Source: Bacillota bacterium (GTDB lineage: Bacteria; Bacillota; Clostridia; Acetivibrionales; DTU013). From it: DNA of 26,956 bases. How positions within the stretch are numbered: position 1 is the stretch's first letter; every line of letters starts with the position of its first letter. The translations under genes were made by a program, and so were the position numbers. Where the stretch lies: positions 1-26,956 of the forward strand of contig JAEZLF010000207.1 of the NCBI GenBank assembly GCA_023435925.1. Direction: 5' to 3'. The notes under the pieces are model-generated. The model worked only from the letters and a program-made list of their open reading frames with translations, was not told the DNA's origin and ran no database searches. Of this stretch, positions 8,040-15,207 are shown one piece after another.

Positions 8040-8801
8040 ATGAGCACATACAAAACGTCAGAGATAGCTCACTGTATTGGAATTCACCCAAACACAGTAA
8101 GGCTTTATGAGGAATTGGGGCTGATTCCCAAACCAGAACGAAAAGTGAACGGTTATCGCGTTTTTACAGATTTTCATATCGAACAATTCAAGTTTGCGAG
8201 AACTGCACTAAAAGTTGAAGTTCTGCAGAATGGTCTCAGAAAGCAAGCAATTAACATCATTAAGACCTCGGCTGCCAAAGATTTTGATCGGGCTATTTTT
8301 CTTACAGAGCGTTATTTACAGCAAATAAAAAGAGAACAAAAAAACGCCGAAGAAGCTATAGCCATTACCAAAAGGCTGTTATCCGGCGAAAATCAGGAAA
8401 CAGGCAACGTACTTTTTACAAGAAAAGAAACAGCTGACCATCTGCAAATTACGATGGATGCTTTAAGAAATTGGGAAATGAACGGCTTACTGACAGTAAA
8501 ACGAAAGGAAAATGGTTATCGTGTTTATTCCGATGAAGATATCAGACGTCTCAAAATTATACGATCTTTGCGCTGCGCAAATTATTCCCTCACAGCAATT
8601 TTACGAATGCTGAACGCTTTATCCAATGACCCGGAAACCGATATACGGGAGGTAATTGATACGCCCAAAGAAAATGACGACATTATTTCCGTATGTGACA
8701 AGCTGCTTACATCCTTGCAATATGCCGAGAAAAATGCGGAGATGATGCTCCTTCACCTTGATAAGATGAAAAAACAATTTATTTCAAACCCTACACTTTA
8801 A
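8040..8801 (+). CDS. MerR family regulator with two HTH modules
   Basis: This DNA-binding regulator carries two complete MerR-type winged HTH modules in one 253-residue chain. The first is at about residues 1-70 (YKTSEIAHCIGIHPNTVRLYEELGLIP, NGYRVFTDFHIEQF), the second at about 124-190 (FTRKETADHLQITMDALRNWEMNGLL, NGYRVYSDEDIRRLKII), with a helical stretch rich in Lys, Glu and Gln after each. Ordinary MerR proteins have one module and dimerise. It lies just upstream of an ABC-2 exporter and probably controls it and itself through the long-spacer promoter at 7981-8012. The ATG at 8040 is 11 nt after AAGGAGGT. No separate ligand-binding domain is visible. Confidence 0.9.
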   Translation: MSTYKTSEIAHCIGIHPNTVRLYEELGLIPKPERKVNGYRVFTDFHIEQFKFARTALKVEVLQNGLRKQAINIIKTSAAKDFDRAIFLTERYLQQIKREQKNAEEAIAITKRLLSGENQETGNVLFTRKETADHLQITMDALRNWEMNGLLTVKRKENGYRVYSDEDIRRLKIIRSLRCANYSLTAILRMLNALSNDPETDIREVIDTPKENDDIISVCDKLLTSLQYAEKNAEMMLLHLDKMKKQFISNPTL

Positions 8802-8833
8802 CACCAAAGTTTTCTCCGGTGTTATTCTTTTTT
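8799..8833 (+). terminator. Hairpin with T-tract between MerR gene and ABC exporter (terminator or attenuator)
   Basis: TAACACC (8799-8805) and GGTGTTA (8818-8824) form a 7 bp stem with a 12 nt loop, followed by TTCTTTTTT (8825-8833). The left arm begins at the MerR stop codon. It lies 15 bp before the exporter's ribosome site, so it may limit read-through into the exporter genes. Confidence 0.5.
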
Positions 8834-8863
8834 AGAAGAAAAAGATTAGGAGGGATGAATCAC

Positions 8864-9598
8864 GTGGAATCTGTAATCAAGGTAGAAAGATTAAGCAAGT
8901 CCTACAACCATGTCACAGCAGTTAAAAATGTGGATATTTCCATTCGCCGCGGCGAAGTCTTTGGCATGCTGGGCGCAAACGGTGCAGGCAAAAGCACCAC
9001 CATTGAGTGTATTTTAGGTACCAAAAAACAAGACAGCGGGACAGTAACCATTTTGGGAATGAATCCGCAGATAGACCGAAAGAAACTGTTTGAACGGGTC
9101 GGTGTTCAATTTCAGGAAGCCAATTACCAAGACAAAATAAGGGTGGCAGAGCTCTGTGAGGTCACCGCTTCCCTTTACAAAACCTCTCTGGATTATGTCA
9201 GCCTTTTGAAACAATTTGGACTTTCAGATAAGCTGAAAAGCTCGGTGAACGAGCTTTCGGGAGGTCAGAAGCAACGATTGTTCATTATTCTTGCGCTGCT
9301 CCCCAACCCCGAGGTCGTATTCCTGGACGAATTGACTACCGGGCTTGACGCGAGAGCAAGGCGGGATGTGTGGAAAAACCTTTCCGACTTAAAAGAAAAA
9401 GGGCTGACCATTCTGTTAACCTCCCACTTCATGGACGAAGTGGAAGCCCTTTGTGACAAAATTATGATATTGAAAAACGGGGAAACCGTTTTTTACGGAA
9501 CAGTACAGGAGGCCGTTGCGGCAAGTCCTTGTGAGAAATTTGAGGATGCGTATCTTTGGTATACAGACGAGGAGGGAAAAGAACATGAAAGCATTTAA
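8864..9598 (+). CDS. ABC transporter ATP-binding protein (ABC-2 type exporter)
   Basis: ATPase subunit of an ABC exporter, probably for a drug, antibiotic or lipid-like compound. Visible motifs are Walker A GANGAGKST (residues 37-45), signature LSGGQ (131-135), Walker B VVFLDE (ending at Glu156) and an H-loop TSHFMDE, in a 244-residue protein. The frame is open from 8819, but AGGAGG at 8848-8853 is only 1 nt from the ATG at 8855 and 10 nt from GTG at 8864. GTG, giving MESVIKVERLSKSY, is therefore preferred. Its 3' end overlaps the permease gene by 14 bp, showing translational coupling. The linked MerR regulator suggests induction by the exported compound. Confidence 0.93.
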   Translation: MESVIKVERLSKSYNHVTAVKNVDISIRRGEVFGMLGANGAGKSTTIECILGTKKQDSGTVTILGMNPQIDRKKLFERVGVQFQEANYQDKIRVAELCEVTASLYKTSLDYVSLLKQFGLSDKLKSSVNELSGGQKQRLFIILALLPNPEVVFLDELTTGLDARARRDVWKNLSDLKEKGLTILLTSHFMDEVEALCDKIMILKNGETVFYGTVQEAVAASPCEKFEDAYLWYTDEEGKEHESI

Positions 9599-10328
9599 GG
9601 TACTTCTTAAAACAGAGTGCAAATTATCCCTTCGCGGAATGGATATGTTTATTTTTGCAATCTGTATGCCTGTCGTGGTCGCAATCATTTTGGGTGCAGT
9701 TTTTGGAAGCAAACCGGCTTTCGATGGCGCTGCATATAGCTTTCTGGAACAATCCTTTGGAGCGGTAGCAACGATCGCCATTTGCGCCGGAGGCGTGATG
9801 GGGCTCCCCCTGGTCATATCAGATTACCGAAGCCGGAAAATATTAAAACGGTTCAAGGTAACGCCCACCAGTCCCGCTCTTATTTTAGCGGTACAGGTTG
9901 TTATCTATGCACTTTATTCGATCGCTTCACTTGTCCTCGTTTATACGACAGGAGCGTTATTCTTTGGATACCAGTTACGCGGCTCATGGCCACAATTCCT
10001 GGGTGCGTATCTATTGGTCATGCTGTCTATGTTCAGCATAGGACTACTGGTGGGAGGAATCGCGCCAAACATGAAAATAGCGAGTGTCGCAGCCAGCCTG
10101 CTGTACTTTCCAATGCTCATTTTTTCAGGTGCTACACTGCCGTATGAAGTTATGCCAGCGACACTTCAAAAAATTTCAGATATAATGCCGCTGACGCAGG
10201 GAATTAAGCTTTTAAAAGCCGCCTCCCTCGGTTTGCCGATAGCCGATGTTTTTGTCCCTGTTATCATAATGATTGCGCTTGCGGTGATATGTATCAGCAT
10301 TTCTATTCGCTTTTTTAAGTGGGAGTAA
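9585..10328 (+). CDS. ABC-2 type transporter permease
   Basis: Membrane subunit of the exporter encoded with the ATPase just upstream. The 247-residue protein shows about six hydrophobic segments, starting with MFIFAICMPVVVAIILGAVFG and ending with VFVPVIIMIALAVICISISI. The ABC-2 pattern is present, including a conserved late loop (YFPMLIFSGATLPYEVMP, then MPLTQGIKLL). ATG at 9585 has GGAGGG 8 nt upstream, inside the ATPase gene; upstream in-frame ATGs lack a ribosome site. No convincing terminator follows, so transcription may run into the 10.3-10.6 kb gap. Confidence 0.93.
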   Translation: MKAFKVLLKTECKLSLRGMDMFIFAICMPVVVAIILGAVFGSKPAFDGAAYSFLEQSFGAVATIAICAGGVMGLPLVISDYRSRKILKRFKVTPTSPALILAVQVVIYALYSIASLVLVYTTGALFFGYQLRGSWPQFLGAYLLVMLSMFSIGLLVGGIAPNMKIASVAASLLYFPMLIFSGATLPYEVMPATLQKISDIMPLTQGIKLLKAASLGLPIADVFVPVIIMIALAVICISISIRFFKWE

Positions 10329-10373
10329 CCGGGTTTTACAGGTAAATAAACATCCGCTTTTAGGAGCCTTCCA

Positions 10374-10543
10374 ATGGCAGTTATGCGATTGGAGGGCTTA
10401 ACACCAAGGATATAAAAAGAGTTATGGGCATAAGTATCAGCGAAGCGATGGGAATTGCCCATATACTAATAAGGCGCAAGAAGATTAAAGAATTTAAACC
10501 TCACATATGGTTATGTAGCAGAAATGAACTGGAAACAGCTTAG
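10374..10543 (+). pseudogene. Broken small HTH (excisionase-like) gene
   Basis: An ATG at 10374 reads MAVMRLEGLTPRI and stops at a TAA. A shift of frame continues as DIKRVMGISISEAMGIAHI, then RRKKIKEFKPHIWLCSRNELETA, ending at TAG 10543. Joined, these give a protein of about 55 residues with the layout of an excisionase or MerR-like HTH_17 domain: KD-I, MGIS, A-IL, KIK-FK, W, R-ELE. No ribosome site is evident. It occupies the 320 bp gap between the exporter and the esterase. It may be a relic of a mobile element; an alternative is chance similarity in an intergenic region. Confidence 0.4.
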
Positions 10544-10544
10544 C

Positions 10545-10574
10545 TGCAACTTACACCGGTGAAATGCAACTTAC
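10545..10574 (+). repeat. 10-bp direct repeat with 20-bp period upstream of esterase
   Basis: TGCAACTTAC occurs at 10545-10554 and 10565-10574, exactly 20 bp apart. The palindrome CACCGGTG lies between them. They sit just upstream of the esterase promoter, on one DNA face, and may be activator sites. Confidence 0.4.
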
Positions 10575-10585
10575 CTGCAAATCCA

Positions 10586-10625
10586 TTGAACATAAAATGA
10601 GCATGGTTTATACTGCCCAGTATAA
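10586..10625 (+). promoter_or_regulatory. Esterase promoter overlapped by a perfect palindrome
   Basis: TTGAAC (10586-10591), 17 bp spacer, TATACT (10609-10614). The -10 lies within the perfect palindrome TTATACTGCCCAGTATAA (10608-10625), where a repressor could block the promoter. AAAGGGAG and the ATG at 10649 follow directly. Confidence 0.55.
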
Positions 10626-10648
10626 TAGACAGAAAGGGAGTATGACAT

Positions 10649-11953
10649 ATGCTCGGAATTATCACATTACTTATTGCACTCAGCGTACAAATTGGATTTC
10701 TTATTTACAGGATGGTGACCAAAAACCGCCAGACGAAGGTGAAGCACATAATACGAATCACTGCCTTCATACTATTTTCCATACTATTGCTCGCACGCGT
10801 TTATTGGTGGGGCTTCCGTTGGCTGGGTCTGTTCCTCCTGCTTGCTATTCCCGCAGTTTTCAGCGTCATCTACTTTATTAAGCAGCCCAAGGCCGAAAAA
10901 GAATATCGCACATTAGCTACTATGCTTTCAGGTATAAGTGGGTGCATTCTGCTTACATTCTCTATCCTGCCCGGTATCCTGTTTCCCCAACTTCAGCAAG
11001 TCGCTCCAACAGGTTCCTATACAGTGGATACGACAAGTGTTACCCTTACAGATACATCACGCATAGAGCCCTTCTCTGAGACTGGCGAAAACAGAAAGCT
11101 GACGGTTCAGTTCTGGTATCCGGATGTACAGACGGGTTCAGAAACCTTTCCACTCGTCATATTTTCCCACGGGTCGTTCGGTTATCGAGGCAGCAACTTG
11201 TCCACCTTTGAAGATCTTGCCAGCAACGGGTATGTGGTATGCAGCATTGACCACAGCTATCACGCCTTCTTTGCGCAACACACGGATGGCAGCAGCACAT
11301 TGGTTAATACAGAATTCCTCAATGACGCCATAAATATCACAAACAATGCTTATGACCAAGCGACAACCTATCGTAAGACCCATGAATGGTTGGATCTGCG
11401 TACCGGCGATATGGATTTTGTGATAGACAGCGTTCTCAAAAACTCTACCAGAGAAATACCGGAATTCATTAATTCAATAATTAACACAGAAAAAATCGGG
11501 CTTTCCGGCCATTCCCTCGGCGGTGCAACAGCCGCACAGCTTGGACGGGAACGTCAAGATGTAGATGCTGTGATCGTAATCGACGGCACGATGATTGGAG
11601 AGGAAATTAGGTTAGAAAATGGACAGTCCGTTCTGAACCCAGAACCCTATCCTGTTCCTTTGCTGAACCTTTACAACGACAGTCATTATGAGGATGCTCT
11701 CCAATCCGGTACGGAATATAATAATATTTATGCCTCCACCTATGCGAAAAGGGCTTATGATATCGTGATTCGCGGCTCAGGGCACCTGAATTTTACCGAT
11801 TTGCCTCTCTTTTCACCGGCGCTGGCCCACATGCTGGGTACTGGCGAGGCCGACAGCCGTTATTGTATTAAGACTATGAACCAGGTGGTGCTGGAGTTTT
11901 TCGACAACACTCTCAAAGATTCAGGAAAGCTGCATTTGCAGACAGAATATTAA
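10649..11953 (+). CDS. Membrane-anchored alpha/beta hydrolase, PAF-acetylhydrolase-like
   Basis: Probable esterase or lipase of the PAF-acetylhydrolase (isoform II) group. The N-terminal 110 residues or so hold about four hydrophobic segments, so the enzyme should be membrane-anchored with the catalytic domain likely outside. The catalytic part shows the oxyanion region VIFSHGSFG, nucleophile elbow GHSLGG (Ser289), Asp312 in VIVIDG and His379 in GSGHLNF, a full triad. Its 434-residue length fits bacterial family members with membrane leaders. AAAGGGAG lies about 9 nt before the ATG. It is single-gene, with its own promoter and palindrome; copy A of the hairpin repeat follows it and may act as terminator. 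Substrate unknown. Confidence 0.85.
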   Translation: MLGIITLLIALSVQIGFLIYRMVTKNRQTKVKHIIRITAFILFSILLLARVYWWGFRWLGLFLLLAIPAVFSVIYFIKQPKAEKEYRTLATMLSGISGCILLTFSILPGILFPQLQQVAPTGSYTVDTTSVTLTDTSRIEPFSETGENRKLTVQFWYPDVQTGSETFPLVIFSHGSFGYRGSNLSTFEDLASNGYVVCSIDHSYHAFFAQHTDGSSTLVNTEFLNDAINITNNAYDQATTYRKTHEWLDLRTGDMDFVIDSVLKNSTREIPEFINSIINTEKIGLSGHSLGGATAAQLGRERQDVDAVIVIDGTMIGEEIRLENGQSVLNPEPYPVPLLNLYNDSHYEDALQSGTEYNNIYASTYAKRAYDIVIRGSGHLNFTDLPLFSPALAHMLGTGEADSRYCIKTMNQVVLEFFDNTLKDSGKLHLQTEY

Positions 11954-11991
11954 CCGGTATTCCGTTATACGTTGGGCCACACACACTCCGC

Positions 11992-12137
11992 TTCAATTTC
12001 TAATGGGGGCAAGCCCCCATACCCCCTCGCTACGGGCAAAATGAATTCGCCCTACGCTACACTTCGTGCGCCACGTCTAAACGTGGCGTTTGAACAACGT
12101 CAGTGGGGGATTGTAATCCACCACTGACGTTGTTCAA
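11992..12137. repeat. Three-hairpin intergenic repeat, copy A
   Basis: Copy A of an element also found at 13913-14046 in the same orientation. The first 105 bp or so match with a single 1-bp indel. Three inverted repeats are visible: ATGGGGGC/GCCCCCAT with a 2 nt loop, CGCCACGT/ACGTGGCG with a 4 nt loop, and terminal arms TTGAACAACGTCAGTGG (12090-12106) paired with 12121-12137. It contains no plausible coding frame. Such structure fits a non-autonomous mobile or REP-like element; it may also terminate the esterase transcript. Confidence 0.8.
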
Positions 12138-12173
12138 ATTCGGTTACAAAGCCACTTGCTGGTGGTGCCGGAA

Positions 12174-12202
12174 GTATGCTATCATATCGGTGGAAAGCAT
12201 AC
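12174..12202. promoter_or_regulatory. Inverted repeat upstream of LytTR gene
   Basis: GTATGCT (12174-12180) and AGCATAC (12196-12202) are perfect 7 bp arms 15 bp apart, upstream of the LytTR start. This could be an autoregulatory site; no further support. Confidence 0.25.
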
Positions 12203-12238
12203 AAAAAAGGCTTGTGGCCAGATGATGAAGGTGTCCAT

Positions 12239-12685
12239 TTGAATGTTTTTGTGAAGCAGATACGTGAGGATATGGAAGAACGGGTTATTATCCAATGTTA
12301 TGAAGTGACCGAGAATGTAAAAAGCATTGTCAGCTTTGTAAAATCCACCGGTGATACACTTGCAGGATATGTTGATGAAAAGGCAAGCCAGGTTCCCCTG
12401 CAGGATATATTTTTTGTGGAGGCGGTTGATAACAGGGTTTTTGCCTACACAGCGAAAAAAGTATACGAACTCAAGTTCAAGCTTTACGAATTTGCCGCGC
12501 TGTATGAGAATCGAAAATTTTTCAGGTGCTCAAAATCCTTCGTAATCAATCTGACAAAAATCGATAACGTGCGTCCCATCTTGAATGGACGGTTTTCGGC
12601 AACACTGTTTAGCGGTGAGGAAGTCATCATTTCCCGGCAATATGTGCCGGAACTAAAAAAACGATTGTTGGGTGAAAGCGTATGA
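12239..12685 (+). CDS. LytTR DNA-binding domain regulator
   Basis: Stand-alone LytTR-type DNA-binding protein without a receiver domain, of the kind commonly paired with DUF3021. The C-terminal 100 residues show the LytTR pattern: DIFFVEAVDNRVFAYTAKKVYELK, then FFRCSKSFVINLTKI, then GEEVIISRQYVPELKKRL. The frame is open from ATG 12176, but that ATG has no spaced ribosome site and lies beside the repeat element. TTG at 12239 has AAGGTG 5 nt upstream and gives a family-like N-terminus (148 residues); GTG at 12251 is a further option. Its stop overlaps the DUF3021 start by 4 nt (ATGA), so they are translated together. Confidence 0.85.
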   Translation: MNVFVKQIREDMEERVIIQCYEVTENVKSIVSFVKSTGDTLAGYVDEKASQVPLQDIFFVEAVDNRVFAYTAKKVYELKFKLYEFAALYENRKFFRCSKSFVINLTKIDNVRPILNGRFSATLFSGEEVIISRQYVPELKKRLLGESV

Positions 12686-13113
12686 ACTTTAAGTCTTTTT
12701 TGAAAAGCTGTCTGATGGACTACTTTATCATTACCACATGCGTGACGGCAGCAATGGCTGTACTTGGACAGGCTCTTGACCCGACGGCAAGATTTGGCTA
12801 TGAAGCGTTCTTTTCACCGTTAATTTTCGGGCTAATCAGCCTCCTGCCCTCGTTAATTACGTATTCACCCAAGGAGTTGTCGTTTCGGCAGGCTCTTGTG
12901 CGCAAGGTGCTTCACTTCATTGTGCTGGAAGCGATGCTAATAGGGTTCGGGTTTTGGTTCGATGTGCTTCATGACCTTGCCGACGCAGCATTTTTTAGTC
13001 TGACAATTTTTATCGTTTATCTTACAGTCAGCTTGATAAGCTGGCAATCTGATAAGAAGGATGCCAGCAAGATCAATCAAATGCTTAAGTCGCTGCAAGG
13101 CAGAAACGAATGA
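12682..13113 (+). CDS. DUF3021 family membrane protein
   Basis: Small integral membrane protein of 143 residues with four hydrophobic segments (about residues 11-32, 45-60, 75-93, 96-115) and a charged C-terminal tail. The arrangement and its overlap with a LytTR gene match DUF3021 proteins. In known LytTR regulatory systems a small membrane partner restrains the DNA-binding protein until a signal arrives; that role is an inference here. No ABC transporter, the usual target, follows directly. The nested-hairpin block and cupin gene lie downstream. Confidence 0.85.
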   Translation: MNFKSFLKSCLMDYFIITTCVTAAMAVLGQALDPTARFGYEAFFSPLIFGLISLLPSLITYSPKELSFRQALVRKVLHFIVLEAMLIGFGFWFDVLHDLADAAFFSLTIFIVYLTVSLISWQSDKKDASKINQMLKSLQGRNE

Positions 13114-13225
13114 TCACTGCTGCAGATCTCATAGCAAAAAGGCAACGAATTACATAGAAAAAAATCCAGATTACATATGATGAGATGCCGGCACATCTGC
13201 TTTACATAAAGCATAGGATAATAAT

Positions 13226-13330
13226 AACGAGGCGAAAGCAAGCTTTGCTTGCGACTAGCACTCGTTGAAACGCCGCTGATGAAATGAAATTTTTCTACAA
13301 ACGAAAAGTTTCATTTTGAACTAAGGCGTT
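13226..13330. repeat. Block of two nested hairpins before the cupin gene
   Basis: First structure: AACGAG (13226-13231) with CTCGTT (13261-13266), enclosing GCAAGC-TTT-GCTTGC (13238-13252). Second: AACGCC (13269-13274) with GGCGTT (13325-13330), enclosing AAATGAAA (13282-13289) with TTTCATTT (13309-13316). TATAAT (13330-13335) begins at the base of the second stem. The 243 bp from 13114 to the cupin gene holds no other gene. Function unknown: a mobile repeat, protein-binding site or transcribed leader are all possible. Confidence 0.6.
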
Positions 13331-13356
13331 ATAATCCTGTGAAAGGAATGAGCAAT

Positions 13357-13824
13357 ATGTATCCTGTTTATCCAATGTTTCAGTGCCCTTACATGGTAAA
13401 CACACCAATGAACCATTATTATTTAAAAGACTATGGACCGGAACCGTTTGCAATAAATATTGAAGAAGCCACTATACAGAATAATACATTCCGAACCGCT
13501 TTATGGACCGGTAAGTATTTACAGCTTACATTAATGAGTATCAACGTCGGGGAAGATATTGGCCTGGAGATTCATCCCAATAATGATCAGTTCATACGGA
13601 TTGAAGATGGCCAAGGCCTTGTACTGATGGGAGATAGTAAAGACAAGCTGGATTATCGGGCAAATGTATGTAATGATTTCGCATTCATTATACCGGCAGA
13701 CAAATGGCATAATCTTATTAATACAGGCTGCAGACCTCTGAAGCTATACTCGATCTATGCACCGCCCCAGCATCCGCACGGTACGGTTCATAAGACGAAA
13801 GCAGAGGCCCAGGCGCATCACTGA
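13357..13824 (+). CDS. Cupin domain protein
   Basis: Single-domain cupin protein of 155 residues. The double-stranded beta-helix motifs are visible as GLEIHPNNDQFIRIEDGQG (motif 1) and AFIIPADKWHNLINTG (motif 2), with His residues at the usual metal positions. The end is His-rich (PPQHPHG and a terminal HH). The start at ATG 13357 is chosen because GAAAGGA sits 9 nt upstream; that site abuts the ATG at 13348. Relatives are annotated only as cupin proteins; a sugar isomerase or small-molecule binding role cannot be told apart. A terminator follows at 13874. It sits between the two hairpin repeats. Confidence 0.88.
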   Translation: MYPVYPMFQCPYMVNTPMNHYYLKDYGPEPFAINIEEATIQNNTFRTALWTGKYLQLTLMSINVGEDIGLEIHPNNDQFIRIEDGQGLVLMGDSKDKLDYRANVCNDFAFIIPADKWHNLINTGCRPLKLYSIYAPPQHPHGTVHKTKAEAQAHH

Positions 13825-13873
13825 TGAATGCTATCGTCCACTCTGGTTTTTACATCACCTTGAGTTTAGATAA

Positions 13874-13909
13874 AAATAGACGGGAAGGATCATGTCTCCC
13901 CGTCTATTT
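13874..13909 (+). terminator. Rho-independent terminator after cupin gene
   Basis: An 11 bp stem AAATAGACGGG (13874-13884) paired with 13899-13909, loop of 14 nt, followed by CTATTC with few Ts. Probable but imperfect terminator. Confidence 0.6.
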
Positions 13910-13912
13910 CTA

Positions 13913-14046
13913 TTCAATTTCTAATGGGGGCAAGCCCCCATACCCCCTCGCTACGGGCAAAATGAATTCGCCCTACGCTACACTCGTGCGCCACGTCTAA
14001 ACGTGGCGTTTGAACAACGTCAATGGGGGACTATGACGTTGTTCAA
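13913..14046. repeat. Three-hairpin intergenic repeat, copy B
   Basis: Second copy, same orientation as 11992-12137, starting immediately after the cupin terminator and ending 30 bp before the PstS-like stop codon. It lacks one T and has a shorter terminal hairpin: TTGAACAACGTCA, 11 nt loop, TGACGTTGTTCAA. Sequence outside the matching ends is unrelated, so the copies are discrete elements with defined borders. Confidence 0.8.
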
Positions 14047-14076
14047 TATATATCAGCTTCCTATTTGGTGTAAATT

Positions 14077-15120
14077 CTACTTAATTGCTTCCAGCTGCTG
14101 CTGATATTCAGCGTACGTAGCATCAGGAAGTGGAGCAAAGCCATTTGCACCCGCTAATTTCTTAGCGCCGCCCGCAGATACAACAAACTTGGCATAGTCC
14201 AGTACCTGAGGTTTTTCCTTCGCATAATTTACGTTCAGGTATGTGAATACCGGACGGGTAAATTCTGCATATGGAAGGTCTTCACCAATGGTCTCTACCG
14301 TGGGTTCTATCGGGCCGCTTCCGAAGTCTACCTTAACCGCAGTAAGCTTGTCGGTGTTGTTCATGTAATAGCCGAATCCGAAGAAAGCAATCGCGTTTTT
14401 ATCGTTGGATACCAGGTCAACCAAGGTTGAATACTCCTGCTGCAGGTTAGCTGTTTTTACCATATCGGCTTTTTTGAGAATTGTCTCATGAAAGAATTCA
14501 TAGGTTCCATGGTTTTCATTGGGTCCATAGAATTTGATCTCTTCCTTCGGCCAATCAGAGCGGATATCAGACCAGAGAACTTTATCATCTGCTTTGTACT
14601 TCCCTGATAAATACATGTCGATGACTTCTTCTTTTTTCATTTCCTGTGCCCATGTATTTTCCTTATTGATTACCATAGTTAAACCGTCAAGAGCCAGTTT
14701 GAATTCCATGTACTCGATTCCGCTTGTTTTGAGGCTTTCTGCTTCTTCATCTTTAATTTTTCTTGATGCATCGGAAAAGTCGATCTCACCGGGTATGAAT
14801 TTTTTGAAACCAGCGCTGGAACCGGCTCTTCCAACCTGTACGCTGACATCGGGCTGCACATTGATCATATATTCTTCGGCGATGCTAGCCATTAATGGAT
14901 ATACGGTGCCGGAACCATCAATGATTACCTTACCTTCGAGCTTTGCCGCTGTTTCTTCCGTCTCTGCAGCTTTAGATTGCCCAGCGGTAGTTTGATTTAC
15001 TGCTGTTGATGCCTGATTATTGGAATCTTCAGCTTTCTGGCATCCAGTGAATACCATCATTAACATAGCTATCACCAACACAATGATTGCTGTTCGTTTC
15101 AATAAAAAGAACTTTCTCAT
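14077..15120 (-). CDS. PstS-like phosphate-binding lipoprotein
   Basis: Extracellular lipoprotein of the PstS group, which binds phosphate for the PstCAB importer. From ATG 15120 the 347-residue protein has a signal peptide with lipobox F-T-G-C (Cys27) and a Ser/Thr/Gln-rich linker. The PstS pattern then follows: IDGSGTVYPLMASIAEEY, GRAGSSAGFKKF, DFSDASRKI, then GPNENHGTYEFF and AFFGFGYY. An upstream in-frame start at 15183 is rejected; the ATG at 15120 has GGAGG 9 nt upstream and begins the signal peptide. No pstC, pstA, pstB or phoU gene lies in the window, which is unusual. Candidate PhoP-type boxes lie upstream. Confidence 0.88.
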   Translation of the reverse strand: MRKFFLLKRTAIIVLVIAMLMMVFTGCQKAEDSNNQASTAVNQTTAGQSKAAETEETAAKLEGKVIIDGSGTVYPLMASIAEEYMINVQPDVSVQVGRAGSSAGFKKFIPGEIDFSDASRKIKDEEAESLKTSGIEYMEFKLALDGLTMVINKENTWAQEMKKEEVIDMYLSGKYKADDKVLWSDIRSDWPKEEIKFYGPNENHGTYEFFHETILKKADMVKTANLQQEYSTLVDLVSNDKNAIAFFGFGYYMNNTDKLTAVKVDFGSGPIEPTVETIGEDLPYAEFTRPVFTYLNVNYAKEKPQVLDYAKFVVSAGGAKKLAGANGFAPLPDATYAEYQQQLEAIK

Positions 15121-15207
15121 AGAAACATTCCTCCTGCATTTTCTTAGTTTATTCGTTTGATTATTTTGTATATTGCTTATCATAAACGAGTAAATTTAAT
15201 ATTAAAT

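Noticed and set aside
8855..8857. ATG start for the ABC ATPase
   Set aside because: AGGAGG ends only 1 nt before it; GTG at 8864 has correct spacing.
11992..12137. Integron attC site
   Set aside because: The hairpin lacks recognisable R and L core boxes ending in a GTT exchange site, and no integrase gene is present.
13330..13335. TATAAT as cupin promoter -10
   Set aside because: No acceptable -35 at 16-18 bp; kept only as a note on the hairpin block.
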